From Quercus robur (taxonomy: Eukaryota; Streptophyta; Magnoliopsida; Fagales; Fagaceae), in contig NC_065535.1 of assembly GCF_932294415.1 (NCBI RefSeq), positions 25,818,782 through 25,882,781 on the forward strand: a DNA stretch of 64,000 nucleotides, given 5' to 3'. Each line of letters begins with the position of its first letter. The stretch's first letter is position 1. Positions 11,959 to 23,918 of the stretch are shown piece by piece. The translations under genes and the position numbers were made by a program. The notes below the pieces were generated by a model. That model was not told the origin of the DNA, did no database searches, and was given only the letters and a program-made list of their open reading frames with translations.

Positions 11959-13629
11959 ATCTCCCCCTTCAGCCCACTAAGGGAGGAGATTCAACTCAAT
12001 TCTTCAATTAGAATTTATTCCGGTCAAGCCAGAACCAAGCTCGACCTTTTTCATTATCTTCACCAACACTGAAAAAATATCATCAAAATTAATACCTTTC
12101 ATTTTCAAATAATTTATTTCATCTTGGATATCCTTAATCCAATTTCTTAGCTCCCCCTGCTCAAGACCTTCACGATCTTTCACTTCATCATTCTTCCTTG
12201 CATCATGATATTTTTCATCAAATATCACTTTCTCATTTAAATCACTTTCAGGTAGAGAGAATTTTACTCTCTTGGCTGCAACACTATTACTATCAACTCT
12301 CAACTGTTGAGTTTTCTCAAAAACTTTGGCTGCATTGGACTTTTTCTTACAAGCCCTCACATGAGTCCTGTACATACTGCAACAAGCACGTCCTCTTGCA
12401 ATAACCAATAATCCTTTAGAAAGTTTCCATCTTCCATTGCCAAGATGGTTACTATAACCCACTCTATCCAAAGCCAAAGTAGACAACACATTCATCCTTA
12501 AATCTGGAACATGTCGCACATCCTTCAATATCAACGTGCAACCAACATTTGTCTTGATGCACACATCACCAATTCCCACAATTTTTGAATAACTGGAGTT
12601 ACCCATCTTCACAACACCAAAGTCGCCTGCTTTGTATGTGGTGAACAACCTTTTTGTGGGGATAACATGGTGGGAAGCTGCTGAATCAACAACCCACTCA
12701 ACATCATTCTTAGCAACATGCTTACATTTTTGCTTTTCAAGAGAGAGCATCAAAACATCCTCATGAAACCCAACTGCTGCAGTGTTCTTCTCATCATCAT
12801 TCTTTTCATCTTTCTCTTTAGTTTGTTCTTTATTCCAATGCCAGTAGTTTCTTTTTATGTGACCCTTTTTCCCACAATGGAAACATTCTCTTATCTCTTT
12901 AAACTGAGATCTACCTTTTGACTGTGACTTGTCATTAGATTTGGCTCGATCATCAAGCCCTCTGCTTCTATTTCTACCCTTGTTCTCCATAACAAGAGCT
13001 TGACTTTGTGCATTGTTTGTACCAGCATCTCTTCTGCGAACCTCCTCACTTAGAATCAAATCTCGAATATCATCATATTTGAGTTTGCTTTTTCCTGCAG
13101 AATTGCTCACTGCCATTCTCATGGCCTCCCAACTGTTTGGCAAAGAAGCCAAAACAATTAATGCACGGATCTCATCATCAAAATCAATCTCCACAGAAGA
13201 CAATTAATTTGTGATGGTGTTAAACTCATTCAGGTGCTGAGCCACGGGAGTACCTTCCACCATCTTCAGATTAAACAACTTCTTCATCAGATGCACCTTA
13301 TTGTTAGCCGAAGGCTTTTCATACATGCTAGACAAAGCCTTCATAAGATCCACTGTGGTCTTTTCCTTCATAACGTTGTGTGCAATTGATCTTGTTAGAG
13401 TTAATTGTATAACTCCTAGCACCTGTCTATCAAGAAGACTCCATTCTTCTTCTTCCATACTATCTGGTTTCCTTCACGAAAGAGGAAGATGTAATTTCTT
13501 CCCATACAAATAATCTTCGATTTGCATCTTCCAATAGCCAAAGTCTGTGCCGTCAAACTTCTCGATTCCTGACGTCTTTCCTTCTTCTTCGGCCATTGCT
13601 CCCAATCGAACCTACGCTCTGATACCACT

Positions 13630-14378
13630 TGTTGGGAAAAATTCTATATTACTGTGAATAAATTTTAGCAAGCACAGCGGAAGCACAATCACACAAAAAC
13701 ACAAAGATTTACGTGGAAACCCTTTCTCCTTGAAAGGAAAAACCACGGGACAAACTCCGAATAATTTTACTAGATTAAATAGAGATTACAACATGTAGAG
13801 ATATAACTTGAGTAAAAAAAAAAAACTCTCTTTTTCTTTTCACTCACTGCTCTCTTTCTCACTGTGTATTTTCTCTTACTCTCTCTATTTTTCTTTTCTC
13901 TTTTGCTTGCTCTCACTCACGCAGCTCTTCAAGACTGCACTAGTCCTCACACTTTGGGACTTCACTTCATTTCTTCACACTCTGCACTGGCCGAATGGCC
14001 TCTCTATTTATTTCTTCATCTTTTCCTTCTTTTCTTCCTTTCACACTCTTCACATCAAGTCACAATAAGTGCAAGCCACTTACTTTGACTTTGCTTCAAC
14101 TAAAATCTCTTTCTTTAGCTCTTATTGGCCGAATGGCCTTGCTTGTTTCTTTCCTTTTTCCTTTCAGCTCTGCCATAGCGGAATAACTCTTGCTTTTGCT
14201 TCTTTCTTTTCTTTCTTCCTTCAGCATGTTGGACACGCCTAAGCCAACCAACCCAATTACTAATGCTGACTTTTGTACATGATGAAGAAAAGATAAGAAA
14301 CATTAAAGACAAGCTCATTAAATTAAATGAGCATGTCTATTACAAGTGGGCTGAACTCATGGTGCAATGCACCCAACA
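13630..14378 (-). repeat. right LTR (5' LTR) of the Copia-type element
   Basis: 749 bp. The initiator-Met tRNA primer site lies immediately outside it (GCTCTGATACCA on the plus strand, about 13616-13627). Confidence 0.9.
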
Positions 14379-15907
14379 CTTATGCCCCACCAATTACATT
14401 ATGTAATGAGTTAGATTTTTTTTTTTTTTTTTTTTTTTTTCATTTTAAACTTTGGTTACTTTCAGAAAAAAAAGAAGGAAGTGTGATAAGTTCTGATTGT
14501 TGGAATATAAAGTGGAACACTCAGAATTGGAAAGGATTTTTATTAGTGAGTTTCAATATTTACATACGTGTATATTCAAATATGGAATGCAGTTGAACAG
14601 ACTTTTATCTTGTGTTTTATCGAAGTTCTGATCAGAAAGATAAGAACACATTACAGAGTCAGTCAAGTTTGAAGATGATAATAAAGCATCTTCATATGGG
14701 TAACCAACATCATGGAAGAATCGAAGTCGTGTTAGCAAAACCTGAAAGAATGCACAAGTTAAGAAATTGCTCTGTGATCCACACCCAACTTATGTATTAT
14801 CTTCTAAAATTTTCATATAAGAATTACCGAATTAGCTGTAAACTTGTTGTTCCAATAAAAAATTCCTTCGTCAAAAGGAATTTTATCCTTCTCAGCATCG
14901 TCATATCTTCTGGTAGCATCTTCTAGGTAAGAAGTGTTCACAGTTGCAAAGAACAACCAAGTTCCTCCCCAAATCAATTCATCTAGGTAGCCAGATGAGT
15001 TATAGAAATTTCTTGCTTCTCCTCCACAGGCATCAACCGTGGTGTAAGTACCCTGCTTCGTAGAGTCTACGTTAGTTGCAAGCTCAAATAACTTCACTGC
15101 TGCATCGACTAAATCTTTGGAGTAAGCCTGATCATCTTTAGTTTGGATCATGTGAGATGAGTTTGAAAATTTTTAATTCTCGAAATTGAGAGGATTTGGA
15201 GGCAGGGGAGAGAAGGGGAAAGGTTTCACTTATATTTTAAAAAAAAATTTAAATTTTTTTTAATTTTGCCTTCATGATATAAATTTATATTTATTTCTTT
15301 AAAATTAGCAAATAGATCATAATTGTCAACTTATGACTATTCCTATACAAATGGTTGGCCTAGTGATTCCAATTGCCTCATTAGAATCATGATTCATGAG
15401 GCCTTAAGGCTCGAAATTTCTAACTAGCATCTTGAGATCACTTCAAGAGATTTTTCCTTATAATTACTTAGTATGGTAAGAATACACACATCTGGAAAAA
15501 TAATCAAGTACTCCAAGAGTTATGGATACCCTCATTAGCTAATAATATTAATAATAATAATAATTTTTAAAGCATTCAAATAAGGGGATGAACATTTATT
15601 CTTGTTTCCAGTATTACATTATTAAAATATTCAAGTAAGAGGAAAGGGTAACCATTCCTCTCTTGTCTACTCTCTTTCCCTCCTTACCCTCTACTCTCCT
15701 CTCCTCTCACCCTAAACTACTGAATACATCGTAAGAATTAAGGCTATAAATAGGCTAATAGTTGAGTCAAATTCTTTTTATTTTTTATTTATTTCTTCTT
15801 CATCCTTTTTAGTAAACTATTCTCATCTCAATTTCAAAATCAAATGGCTATAGAGGCCTAGGTATTTAGTTATATATACAAACGATTTTGTTTCTCTCTC
15901 TCTCCAG

Positions 15908-16617
15908 ATCCATGGATTTTACTGTGGCATTGTTACAAAACTTAGCAAGAGATCCTGAGCAGAGCATGGTAGAAGCAGTAGAAGAGTCTTACAACCTCAC
16001 TTTGAAGCCATGGCATGGATGGATATCATCAGCTGCTTTGAAAGTAATAATACCTCTCTCCCTACTTGCCTATATCCGTTCCTTTTATCTTAATCACTTC
16101 TTTTTCATCTAGGTGGGTGAGTCAAACTGACCAAGTTTGAGCTGAGAATTAATGTCTGTCTGGACTGGGCCATCAAGGCTTTTCATGTCTTGTTTATCCT
16201 CATGAGTACTGCTTTGTTTTCTTCTAGGCATTGTCTTAGTGATAAGCTTTGTCAAGCAATAAAGTATGATCATGCGACAATATGCTGCATCAGCCTTTTT
16301 CAATTTCTCTTTCAACTAACAAGTATGGTGTTTGCAGGTAGCTCTAAAACTAGTGCCTGATAACAAAACCTTCACCAATCTCCTAATGGGAAAAGATGAT
16401 AACTATGAGACCCTTAAAGAGCATATGCACACCTTTATTTCATTACTTTTGCCTTTTCTAGAGGAAATCCACTCTATCCTGGTACGCTTAAGTTCATGAT
16501 TGCTAACACTATATGCATGCAGTTCTTTTTTAATTTATCATTTTTTTTTGTTTTTGTTTTTGTTTTTGTTTTTGTTTGCAGAGGGTGTATAACTTGGACA
16601 GGTTAAAGTCTACCTAA
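15908..16617 (+). pseudogene. GLTP gene fragment, exons 4-6 only
   Basis: Copies of the last three exons of the GLTP gene: 15908-16043, 16338-16481, 16582-16617, with intact splice sites and frame. Exon 4 is identical to the parent, and exon 5 has one seen change (GAGCAA to GAGCAT, Gln to His). Exons 1-3 and the promoter are absent because the duplication began inside intron 3. Upstream lies the GH9 exon 3 fragment in the opposite orientation. It could be transcribed only by read-through. A short in-frame Met in exon 4 exists, but a protein lacking the D/N/R headgroup site would not be a working transfer protein. Confidence 0.9.
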
Positions 16618-16720
16618 GAAGATACCCCAGAAAGAAAAGAGGAACATATATATACATAGTTTTGTAATTTTGAATAACAATGAATCCCCCCTTCCCTCTT
16701 TTCCTCTCTTCCTTCATGTA

Positions 16721-16752
<32 letters not shown>

Positions 16753-18253
16753 ATAGCTCTTTAAGAAAAATTTGGTATAAAGCAACTACTATTCACTCGT
16801 GTAAACTTCTATGATGTATATAATATATATCATCTCCTATGTTTGGTACAAGCACTTCCTTGGATAAAGCTAGCTAGAGAATACTACTAAATCCCAAAAC
16901 TTCCCACAATACATTCTTTGAATTCCTTCCAATTATTGACGACCATATATATATATATATATGTCACTGTTGGTCATATCGACCAAATTTGAGTAAAACC
17001 ATTCTCTTTGGGAGCAGCACATGTCCTTTGACCCTAACCAGTTTATGCTTCTTTTGGGGGTTTGTACAAGGTAGCATTAGAAGAATGTTAGGATTGAATT
17101 TCTAAGTTATACTAAAGATGGCAAACACCAAGTATGAGGTAGAGAAGTTTATGATAAGAGAAAATTTTCTCTTTGACATAGGTGAGGTGAATGAACCATC
17201 TCTTAATCTAGCAAGTAGTAATTCATAAGGCTTTGCTTGGGAAATCAAAGAAGCACGAGAAGGTGATTTAATCAAAGTGTCCCAAATTAAGTTTGATTAT
17301 GATTTAATCTTAATTAAATTATTATCGAACGACCTTGGTTTTGTACAAATAAAGAATCGTTGGAAAGGTCTCATAACAAGTTTCAATTTGGTAAGCTCTG
17401 TTCACCATAAATCCCACTTGAACAAAAAGGATTTTTGAAAATAGCAAAGTGAGATCTTTAATAAAAAAAACTTGGGTTTGGTACTGCCATTCGAAGCCTG
17501 GAGTTTGCCAAATTAGAAAAATTGGAGCGATGTGCATGGTAGTTAGATTTCAAAAAGGTAATTTGGGAAGCATGATTGTTTGACTATCACTACGTACAAG
17601 CATATTTAGGCACCATTAGGTTAAATTAATTGTTGACTTTGAAAGTTGGGTTCTATGTTTGAGAAAATGGAAACGAAAAACACGCAAATATACAAAAATT
17701 TACGGGGAAAATCCCATGTAAAAAATGACTAAATTTTTAGAAGACCTCTCTCCTACCTATTAGCCTGCTGCTCTATCTTGAGCTTTTCTTTCCTACCAGA
17801 CTACTACTCTTTTGAAATGAAAGAATGGGCTAGCACTAGTATTGCCGTAAAGTCCTTTAGCCAATGAAATTGGGTTACGGTGCTCCATTCCTTGTGCGTG
17901 GGAGTATGATCCTTTGTCGCCATGTATGGTTGTTGGCTTGTTGCACCCATGCACGATATCTTTTAAAAGTAGAGGACTGGACACAAACTTTCCAACTTAC
18001 CTCGTTTGAGACAAACAAAGGTTGGAAAGGCCAAAAAATTAGTTCTCAAAAATAGGAAAAATCATGCGAAACCCAAAAAATTGTCCAAAATCAGGTTTTG
18101 GTACCTTCTTTGCACACAAATTTCTCATCACTCACACAACATTAGTCCAAAAATTTGATACTTTCTAAACCTAGAAGTAATTATCTACATCAAGCAAAAA
18201 AACACATCGTCTCAAGATTGCATCCAGATTGCTAGAAACGACTTGTGGAAAAT
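16618..18253. other. duplicated GLTP 3' flank, no gene
   Basis: Copy of 6248-8150 with small indels. A TA microsatellite is longer here (about 16722-16748). The MITE at 7340-7548 and its surroundings are missing near 17719. Confidence 0.7.
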
Positions 18254-19009
18254 CTACGAAGCACAGGTGCGTTTTCGGATTCGAGTGTAGGTGCGGGTGC
18301 AAAACTCGGTAATTTTTGAAAATATAGAGTATGGATGCGGCAATTAAAAATTATTAAAAATGTTTTTATATAGTAAATTTAATATTTTTTATGTAAAAAA
18401 AATTCAAATAAGGGGGTAGAGTTTATTATTAAAAAGCAATTATTTATGTTTTGTTTTTAATAAAATCAATGTTTTTGGTAATTTTAAACAAAAAAACCAC
18501 CTTCCAAGAAGTTTCCTTTGCTCCTTTTCCAATTCTCAAGCCCACTCACGTGAAACAATTGACTTTCTCACTTACTATTATTTTGAGAATGACTTTCTCA
18601 CTTACTTAATTTATATTCTTTTGTTATCTATACTATTATTTAAGGGGCTTCTTTTGTTTGGATTCCTCAATTTTGATGCCAAAATACCCTCAAATTTACC
18701 AGTTTGTAAAGCTTAAGTTAGACATGTAAAATTATCAATTCAAAAAGTCCTAAATTTTAGATAAATTTGAAAAAATATTGCCTACAAAATAGAAACACTC
18801 CCACTATCCCACTTATTCTAACACATGTTTCTATTATTTTATTCTAAAAAAAAAAAACCTCATGTTTGGTAAAAAGAAACACAACTATATAGTCATGTTT
18901 CTAATATTTTATTCTTAAAAAAAAAAAACCCTCCCATTTAGTAAAAAGAAAAAAGAAAAAAAAAAGAACACAATTAATGAAATACCCTTAATTTAATAAA
19001 CACTTAGTG

Positions 19010-19193
19010 CCCGTTTGGATTGGGCTGAAAGCTGCATCTGCGTTTTTTTTTTTTTATGAGTCTCACAAATTACACTTTTCAGCAACTTTTTCATTAAAAA
19101 TGGGTGTCACAGTATTATTTATACATTTAAAAATTATTTCGCTACAGTATTTTCAGTTTCAGCAAAAATAAACTGTATCCAAACAGACCATTA
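19010..19193. mobile_element. MITE nested in the MULE-like insertion
   Basis: It begins GTGCCCGTTTGGATTGGGCT and ends GTATCCAAACAGACC. The internal GAGTCTCAC, ACAGTATTATTTATACA and TTTCAGCAAAAATAA blocks are shared in style with the MITE at 23349-23562. Confidence 0.5.
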
Positions 19194-20295
19194 TCTTTAT
19201 CTCTAAATCATAAGAAATGGTTTAGAATCTTAAATTGATAAAAAAAATTTTAAAAAAAAAACCTAATGAAAAAAGCTACATTGTATCAAAAAAATTATCT
19301 ACCATGTTCTTATTTATTTATTTAAAAACTATCCTAAGTTTTGTAAAAAAAAAAAAACTACCCTAGCCACCCCTTTTTTTTTCAAATTCAAAGTTTAAAA
19401 ACAGTACAAGTTTTAGATAACATCACATTTAAAAATTCAAGTAAAATATGCTAAAATTTCAAATAAAACTACCACTCTTCCACTATCACTCCCAGAATCA
19501 CAAGTTATTTTTCCTTTATCTAAATGCAAGTTACATGGAGTTATATTTCTGCCAAAACTACCACTTTTCCACAATCACTCCCAAAGTCACAAGTTATTTT
19601 TCCTTTATCTAAATGCAAGTTACATGGAGTTATATTTATGCCATAATGATAAACACTCATGAGAAGAATTATCCAAATTAATTCATGGCCATGTCAAAGG
19701 TTACTTCCACACCATGTTAGGATTTGCTTAATTTGTGATTTATACATGTGAGTTTGTCACTTTGTCTTCAGTGCAGTTTGATCAATAACATCTTCTAGGG
19801 ATTTTTTGTGATATTTACTTTACTGGGTAAACAATTGTGGGAATTACTTTTTTTTTTTTTCTTTCTTTTGTTTTTCTGAATTGCAACAACCAGGTTATGA
19901 GTAAGATTGCTTTACAATGCCATTAAAGTCCAATACCCTTTAAACATTGTCCTTTTATGGTCGTGGTATTTAGTTTACTGTGTTAACAATTGTGGAGTTT
20001 TTACTTTCTTCTTCTTTTTTTAAATTGATTTTGCAATTGGAGTCTAATACACTTTATAGGGGGAGTAAACATGAGATTGTAGGGTCAAGTTCTTATCTAC
20101 TTTTTACTCTAATCTTTTTTTTAATTTTTTCTCTCTTAATTTGGATTATATTTTCCATTTTTTAGTTAATTTTTTATGGATGTATACATTCCTCTTCTAC
20201 ATTGGGGGTTCTAAAGTCAAATGTAAAAGAGGAATCATTACCACCAAATGCAGTTGTGTTTATTTATTTATTTTTATGAAAGATTGTGTTTATTT

Positions 20296-20606
20296 TTAAG
20301 TGCATACTAGCCTTTAAGCGTGAGCGCGTACTCAGACGCTCTTCTATTTTTTTTGGGAAAAAGTTAATAATTTACATCCATTATAATTTGGAATTACTAC
20401 ATTTTCCAACAGCAAAAATATCTAGGCGTGTGATGAAAAAATTATTTCACCCACCAACGTATAACACTCATCACACACCTATGTATTTTTGTGATTGAAA
20501 AATGTAGTAATTTCAAATTATAATGAATGCAAATTATTAAATTTTTCCCAAAAAAATAGAAGAGCGCCTGATCATGCGCGTGCTTAGAGGCCAGTAAACT
20601 TTTATT
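20296..20606. mobile_element. large foldback element
   Basis: The left arm from about 20296 (ACTAGCCTTTAAGCGTGAGC at 20307) pairs with the right arm ending near 20600 (reverse complement ACTGGCCTCTAAGCACGCGC), and complementarity continues almost to the centre (GCGTGTGATGA with TCATCACACAC). It is about 300 bp, non-coding. Its ends also resemble Helitron 3' termini (hairpin, then CTAG/CCAG before T), so it could be two Helitron ends in inverted arrangement. Confidence 0.55.
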
Positions 20607-21415
20607 CTTCTTCCTCACCTCTTCTAAGTTCTAACAATTTCTTTGTGCCTTCTCATCTTCTTCTTCTTTTTCACAAGGCCACATGAAGCAGAAGAATGGC
20701 GGCCAACGACCCATTTTGGCAGTCGTATTGGCCAGAATGGGGCCGTATCAATCTGTTTTGGTGGTTGGAATCGGATTGTATTGGCCGTTTTGGCTCCCAT
20801 TTCTGTCTGAATTGGGCCAAATCAGAAAAAAAAAAAAAAAAAAAAAAAGAAAAAAAGAAAAGAAAAGAAAAGGAAAAAAGAAGGGTGAATCGGCACGTCG
20901 GATGCTAGACACCACATCAAGGCGAGTCCGGTGTGGGTGCGGTAGCCTTGGAGCCACACCCATGCTTTCTAGTGGAAAAATTCAAAAATCAACTTGGAGA
21001 CTTTTTCCTATTTGGACCACCTTACTTCATAACTAAATAACTTTTTGCACATTTTACCCAAACTGCATAAAGCTAAAACTTTAAAGGACCTGACAAGTAC
21101 GTGCAAATTTTAGTTTGGGAAAGGCCTCCAACCAAAATGTGCAAAGTTAGTACCTTGAAATCGACTACTCGTGGATGTAGGCATCTCGTAGAGCCATATA
21201 AATTATTGTGTTCTTTATGTGTATGTTTGTTATTTATTTATTTTTGTATTTATTATTATTGATTTGGATCTTGGTTTCTTAAATGCTTATAAAATTTGCT
21301 CAGCTCAAATATGAGATCAATAGTGTTTGAGGCAACTACTAGTGCTAGCAAGGTAGTCATGGGAGCTAGACACTTATGGTTTCTATCAATCTCATGCCTT
21401 GGCTATGTAAATAAT

Positions 21416-23342
21416 TGTAGTGGGCCTTTTTGGTTATATTGGGCTAGGCTACCTCCTGTGATACTGGGCTCAAATATTCTGAGTAAGGGAGTTGAGACCG
21501 GTCCAATTGCAACTCAATTTGGTCCAACTTGTGCACAAACTATACCTCGTTCACCAAGAGCGTACTTATGGCAGGGCAGAGCTGTTTTAGATGAGTCGTG
21601 GTAGGCAAATATAATAATAATAAGACAAAAGAAATTACTTTGACTTCTTAATTAAAGTGAATAAATGATCCCTAATCAAGAAAAGATAATCACAGTTTAA
21701 CAACAATTACTTTTATAAAGAAAGTAAGGGGAATAAGTGGGTAGTATATGGGTTAATTAAAAAAAGAAAGAAATCAGGCTAAATCTGATCCGCAGAACCA
21801 AAACCAGAGAGGGAAGAATGCCTTTTCTCAAAGTAAATAATCTTCCAGGGAAATCCTGCCGTGAAAATTAATCACTTTGAGGGAAACGGACCTGAATGGT
21901 TAGTGCACAAGAGAACTCTTTGTTTTTGGCAGAGAGTAGGACTTTGAGAAGGAGAGGGGGAATCAACCTATTGGTGCATGCTTGCTGCTTTAACTCTTTA
22001 TCTTTTTCCTTCCTTCTCTTCTAATATTCCCCTTTCTTATCTTTTTTTCTTTCTTCCTCTTTTTCTTAATACTTGTTTTCTATTTCCTCGTTTCCAAATT
22101 CCTACACCGTGGTGCTTGTGTCGTCCCCTGTACACGGCAAGGGCCTCTTTTTATAGTGGTTGTCGTGACTGGGTTTTACTATTTTAGCCCTTAACCATCT
22201 TTGTTTAGTCTGGGTGTACTTGTCGACTACCACTGGTCCGTCTGTGTGCCACTCCCCGTCACCAAACAAAAGAAAACTATTTTGTTTGTTTGTCTCCCGT
22301 GACACCCTTCCCTGCTATGGTATGGGTGCCTTCTCTCTCCCTATCCCTCATGGCATGCACCTAGTGGTTCCAACTCAACTTTACTTCTTTTGGGTGGTAT
22401 GTCATTCCAGCAGGACACTTCCCCCAAAAGAGCTCGAGCAGGAACCTTAGAATAGGTTTTTCCCCTTTCCGCCAAAGCATGCCCTCTTACCTCTGACCCA
22501 TGACCTTATCGTGTCCTGTATTGGCTGGGTACAAGCTAGTGACGCCTGGGCCTTGCACGTGCCTCTCTTTCATGTATGTCCAAGATCTACTTGCTGCTCA
22601 TGCATTTGCCGTGGTTGGCCTGCACAGTCTGTCGTCCTTTTTTTGACTATTTTCTGGATTCCTTTTCTTTTATGGCTTGCCCCACTTAGGGGCTAGGCCT
22701 TGCTTGACGGTGGGTTTTGCCTTTCTTTAGCCCACCCTTTTTCCTACTACCATCTCCTGCCACACCACTTTATCATTCCTGCTGTGAAGTTGTTTGCCTC
22801 AATCCTGTTGAGCCTCTTTGGGCCTACCGTTTATTCTTCTCTCAATGGCCCAGTACGGCCATTGGTTCTTTTACTACATCACTGACGGGCTCCTATGTCC
22901 CATTTGTTTTCTCTTGGGCGTCCCTCCCCCATTTGCTTTCCTTGGGCTTCCTAGGCCCTTTTTTTTTTTAACTTTGCATTCCCATGAACTTTTACTGAGT
23001 TCTTTGGGCTTCCCCGGCCCAATTACATTATCCCTCATCTTTGGAACTCATGGGCTTGCCATCAACCTCTTACTTTCTTTACTTTCATTACTTTGGGTCT
23101 GCCGTGACCCATTCTCACTTTTCCACATCATATACTGCCCATGGTTTGCTTATTTCTCTCTTTTCGGGCTCCTTTAAGCCCATTTATCCCCTCAAGACCC
23201 ATTTGTTTATCTCATGGGCCTGTGATCCATTATTCCTGCCGCTTGAGCTTAATGAGTTTTTTTTTATCCATTTACCAATTCTTTTCTATCCATATTACTG
23301 GGCTTCTCTTTTCCACCTGGACTTCCAAAATGGCCATCAACA
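21416..23342. mobile_element. probable solo LTR, about 1.93 kb
   Basis: Inserted relative to unit 1. Candidate ends are TGTAGTGGGCC and GGCCATCAACA with 5-bp flanks ATAAT (21411-21415) and ACAAT (23343-23347), one mismatch. The interior has no recognisable coding region, a TATA-like CTTTTTATAGTGG near 22146 and strongly pyrimidine-rich DNA with recurrent GGGCC/GGCCC words. The size and TG...CA ends suggest a Gypsy-type LTR left by recombination. Another unclassified element is possible. Confidence 0.45.
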
Positions 23343-23348
23343 ACAATA

Positions 23349-23562
23349 TGAGTGTGTGTTTGCGTGCAAATTATTTAGCGTTTGCGTTTTTGGTTGGGTC
23401 TCATGGCATTATTCACAACCCAGCCAAAAAATGCAAAAACGCACATAGCCATGCATTTCTGGGTCTCACGGTACTATTCACACATTCAAAAATTATTTTC
23501 TTACAATATTTTCAGTAATAAGTTTTCAGTTTTCAGCAAATAAGCGGTATCCAAATAGACCC
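23349..23562. mobile_element. MITE of the GTTTGGATACCGC-ended family
   Basis: It begins GAGTGTGTGTTTGCGTGC and ends AGCGGTATCCAAATAGACCC, and carries TCTCACGGTACTATTCACAC and a TTTTCAGTTTTCAGCAAAT block. It directly follows the probable solo LTR and is absent from unit 1. Confidence 0.55.
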
Positions 23563-23918
23563 TGAACCTGCAAATGTAACTCCTGGGTGACAAACTTACT
23601 AGTTATGACTTAGCATAAGCTCACCTGCAACGTGCTCTTGCCAACATCTGAGTGAAACAGAAAATTTAAATTGGACATTATGAGCACTCTTGTTCCCATA
23701 CTCCATTAGTCAATCTGAATTATATAGAAGTGGATATCTTATATTAAGAATTACCCTCAAGGGAATACTGTTCAAATTCAATTTTAAAAATTACTCTCAA
23801 GGGAATACTGTTCAAATTCAATTTATTAACTTAATTGTTTTATTATCAATTGGTACTTTTCCTCCTCTCTTTCCTAGTACAGCTAATTCCATATCAAGGT
23901 TAGCAATAGATTGAAATC

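Larger units (their letters stand above)
11218..14378 (-). mobile_element. Copia-type LTR retrotransposon, broken/internally incomplete
   Basis: Two LTRs (11218-11958 and 13630-14378) with TGTTGGG...CCCAACA ends are flanked by a 5-bp target duplication (TTTAT, CTTAT). The element reads on the minus strand: a primer site complementary to initiator-Met tRNA (TGGTATCAGAGC) adjoins the right LTR and a purine tract adjoins the left LTR. The interior shows a Copia-type gag region with a CCHC zinc knuckle (CFHCGKKGHIKRNYWH) and the start of an aspartic-protease-like part (WVVDSAASHH). The rest of a Copia pol is not seen, so it is a fossil. Unit 2 has the unoccupied target (24772-24776). By eye the LTRs differ by about 3-4%, suggesting a fairly recent insertion. 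Confidence 0.9.
4785..15140. repeat. tandem duplication A, unit 1
   Basis: This segment is repeated directly after itself. It runs from intron 3 of the GLTP gene to exon 3 of the GH9 gene. The junction at 15137-15140 is TTTA, which also occurs at 4785-4788 and 25517-25520, so the join has about 4 bp of microhomology. Content private to this unit: a Copia-type element, a PIF-like element and two MITEs. Flanking single-copy parts align to unit 2 with about 1-3% differences by eye. Confidence 0.9.
10686..15140 (-). pseudogene. truncated GH9 endoglucanase copy (unit 1)
   Basis: This is the 3' part of the gene seen complete at 23919-26407. Recognisable pieces, reading leftward: part of exon 3 (15139-14828, cut at its 5' side by the duplication junction), exon 4 (14741-14609) and exon 6 (11092 to about 10686). 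Exon 5 is gone: a 349-bp loss relative to unit 2 is flanked by CTTG at both ends. The donor after exon 4 reads AT instead of GT. Exon 6 keeps YMVGFGDHFPTQVHHK and the GPDQNDSFID loop, but a TAA stop follows at 10855-10857, and a 2-nt loss lies further on. A Copia-type element sits between exons 4 and 6. It has no 5' half or promoter, so it cannot make a functional enzyme. Confidence 0.85.
18254..20971. mobile_element. Mutator-like (MULE) non-autonomous insertion, 2.7 kb
   Basis: It interrupts sequence that is continuous in unit 1 (ACTTGTGGAAAACTAC near 8130). Nine-base flanks GTGGAAAAT (18245-18253) and GTGGAAAAA (20972-20980) look like a 9-bp target duplication, typical of MULEs. The ends are imperfect inverted repeats: CTACGAAGCACAGGTGCG at the left against TAGAAAGCATGGGTGTGG read from the right. 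No transposase is seen. The interior is AT-rich and nested (a GTTTGG-ended MITE, a large foldback, a 60-bp direct repeat near 19500-19640). Confidence 0.6.

Noticed and set aside
12004-13628. Minus-strand open frames with a CCHC zinc knuckle, as a host gene
   Set aside because: They lie between two LTRs with an initiator-Met primer site and read as a Copia-type gag and early protease region, so they belong to the fossil element.
15908-16617. A second functional GLTP gene
   Set aside because: Exons 1-3 and the promoter are missing; it is a duplication by-product.
21978-23518. Overlapping hydrophobic open frames as membrane-protein genes
   Set aside because: They arise from pyrimidine-rich DNA inside an insertion absent from unit 1, and no domain or splice structure is seen.
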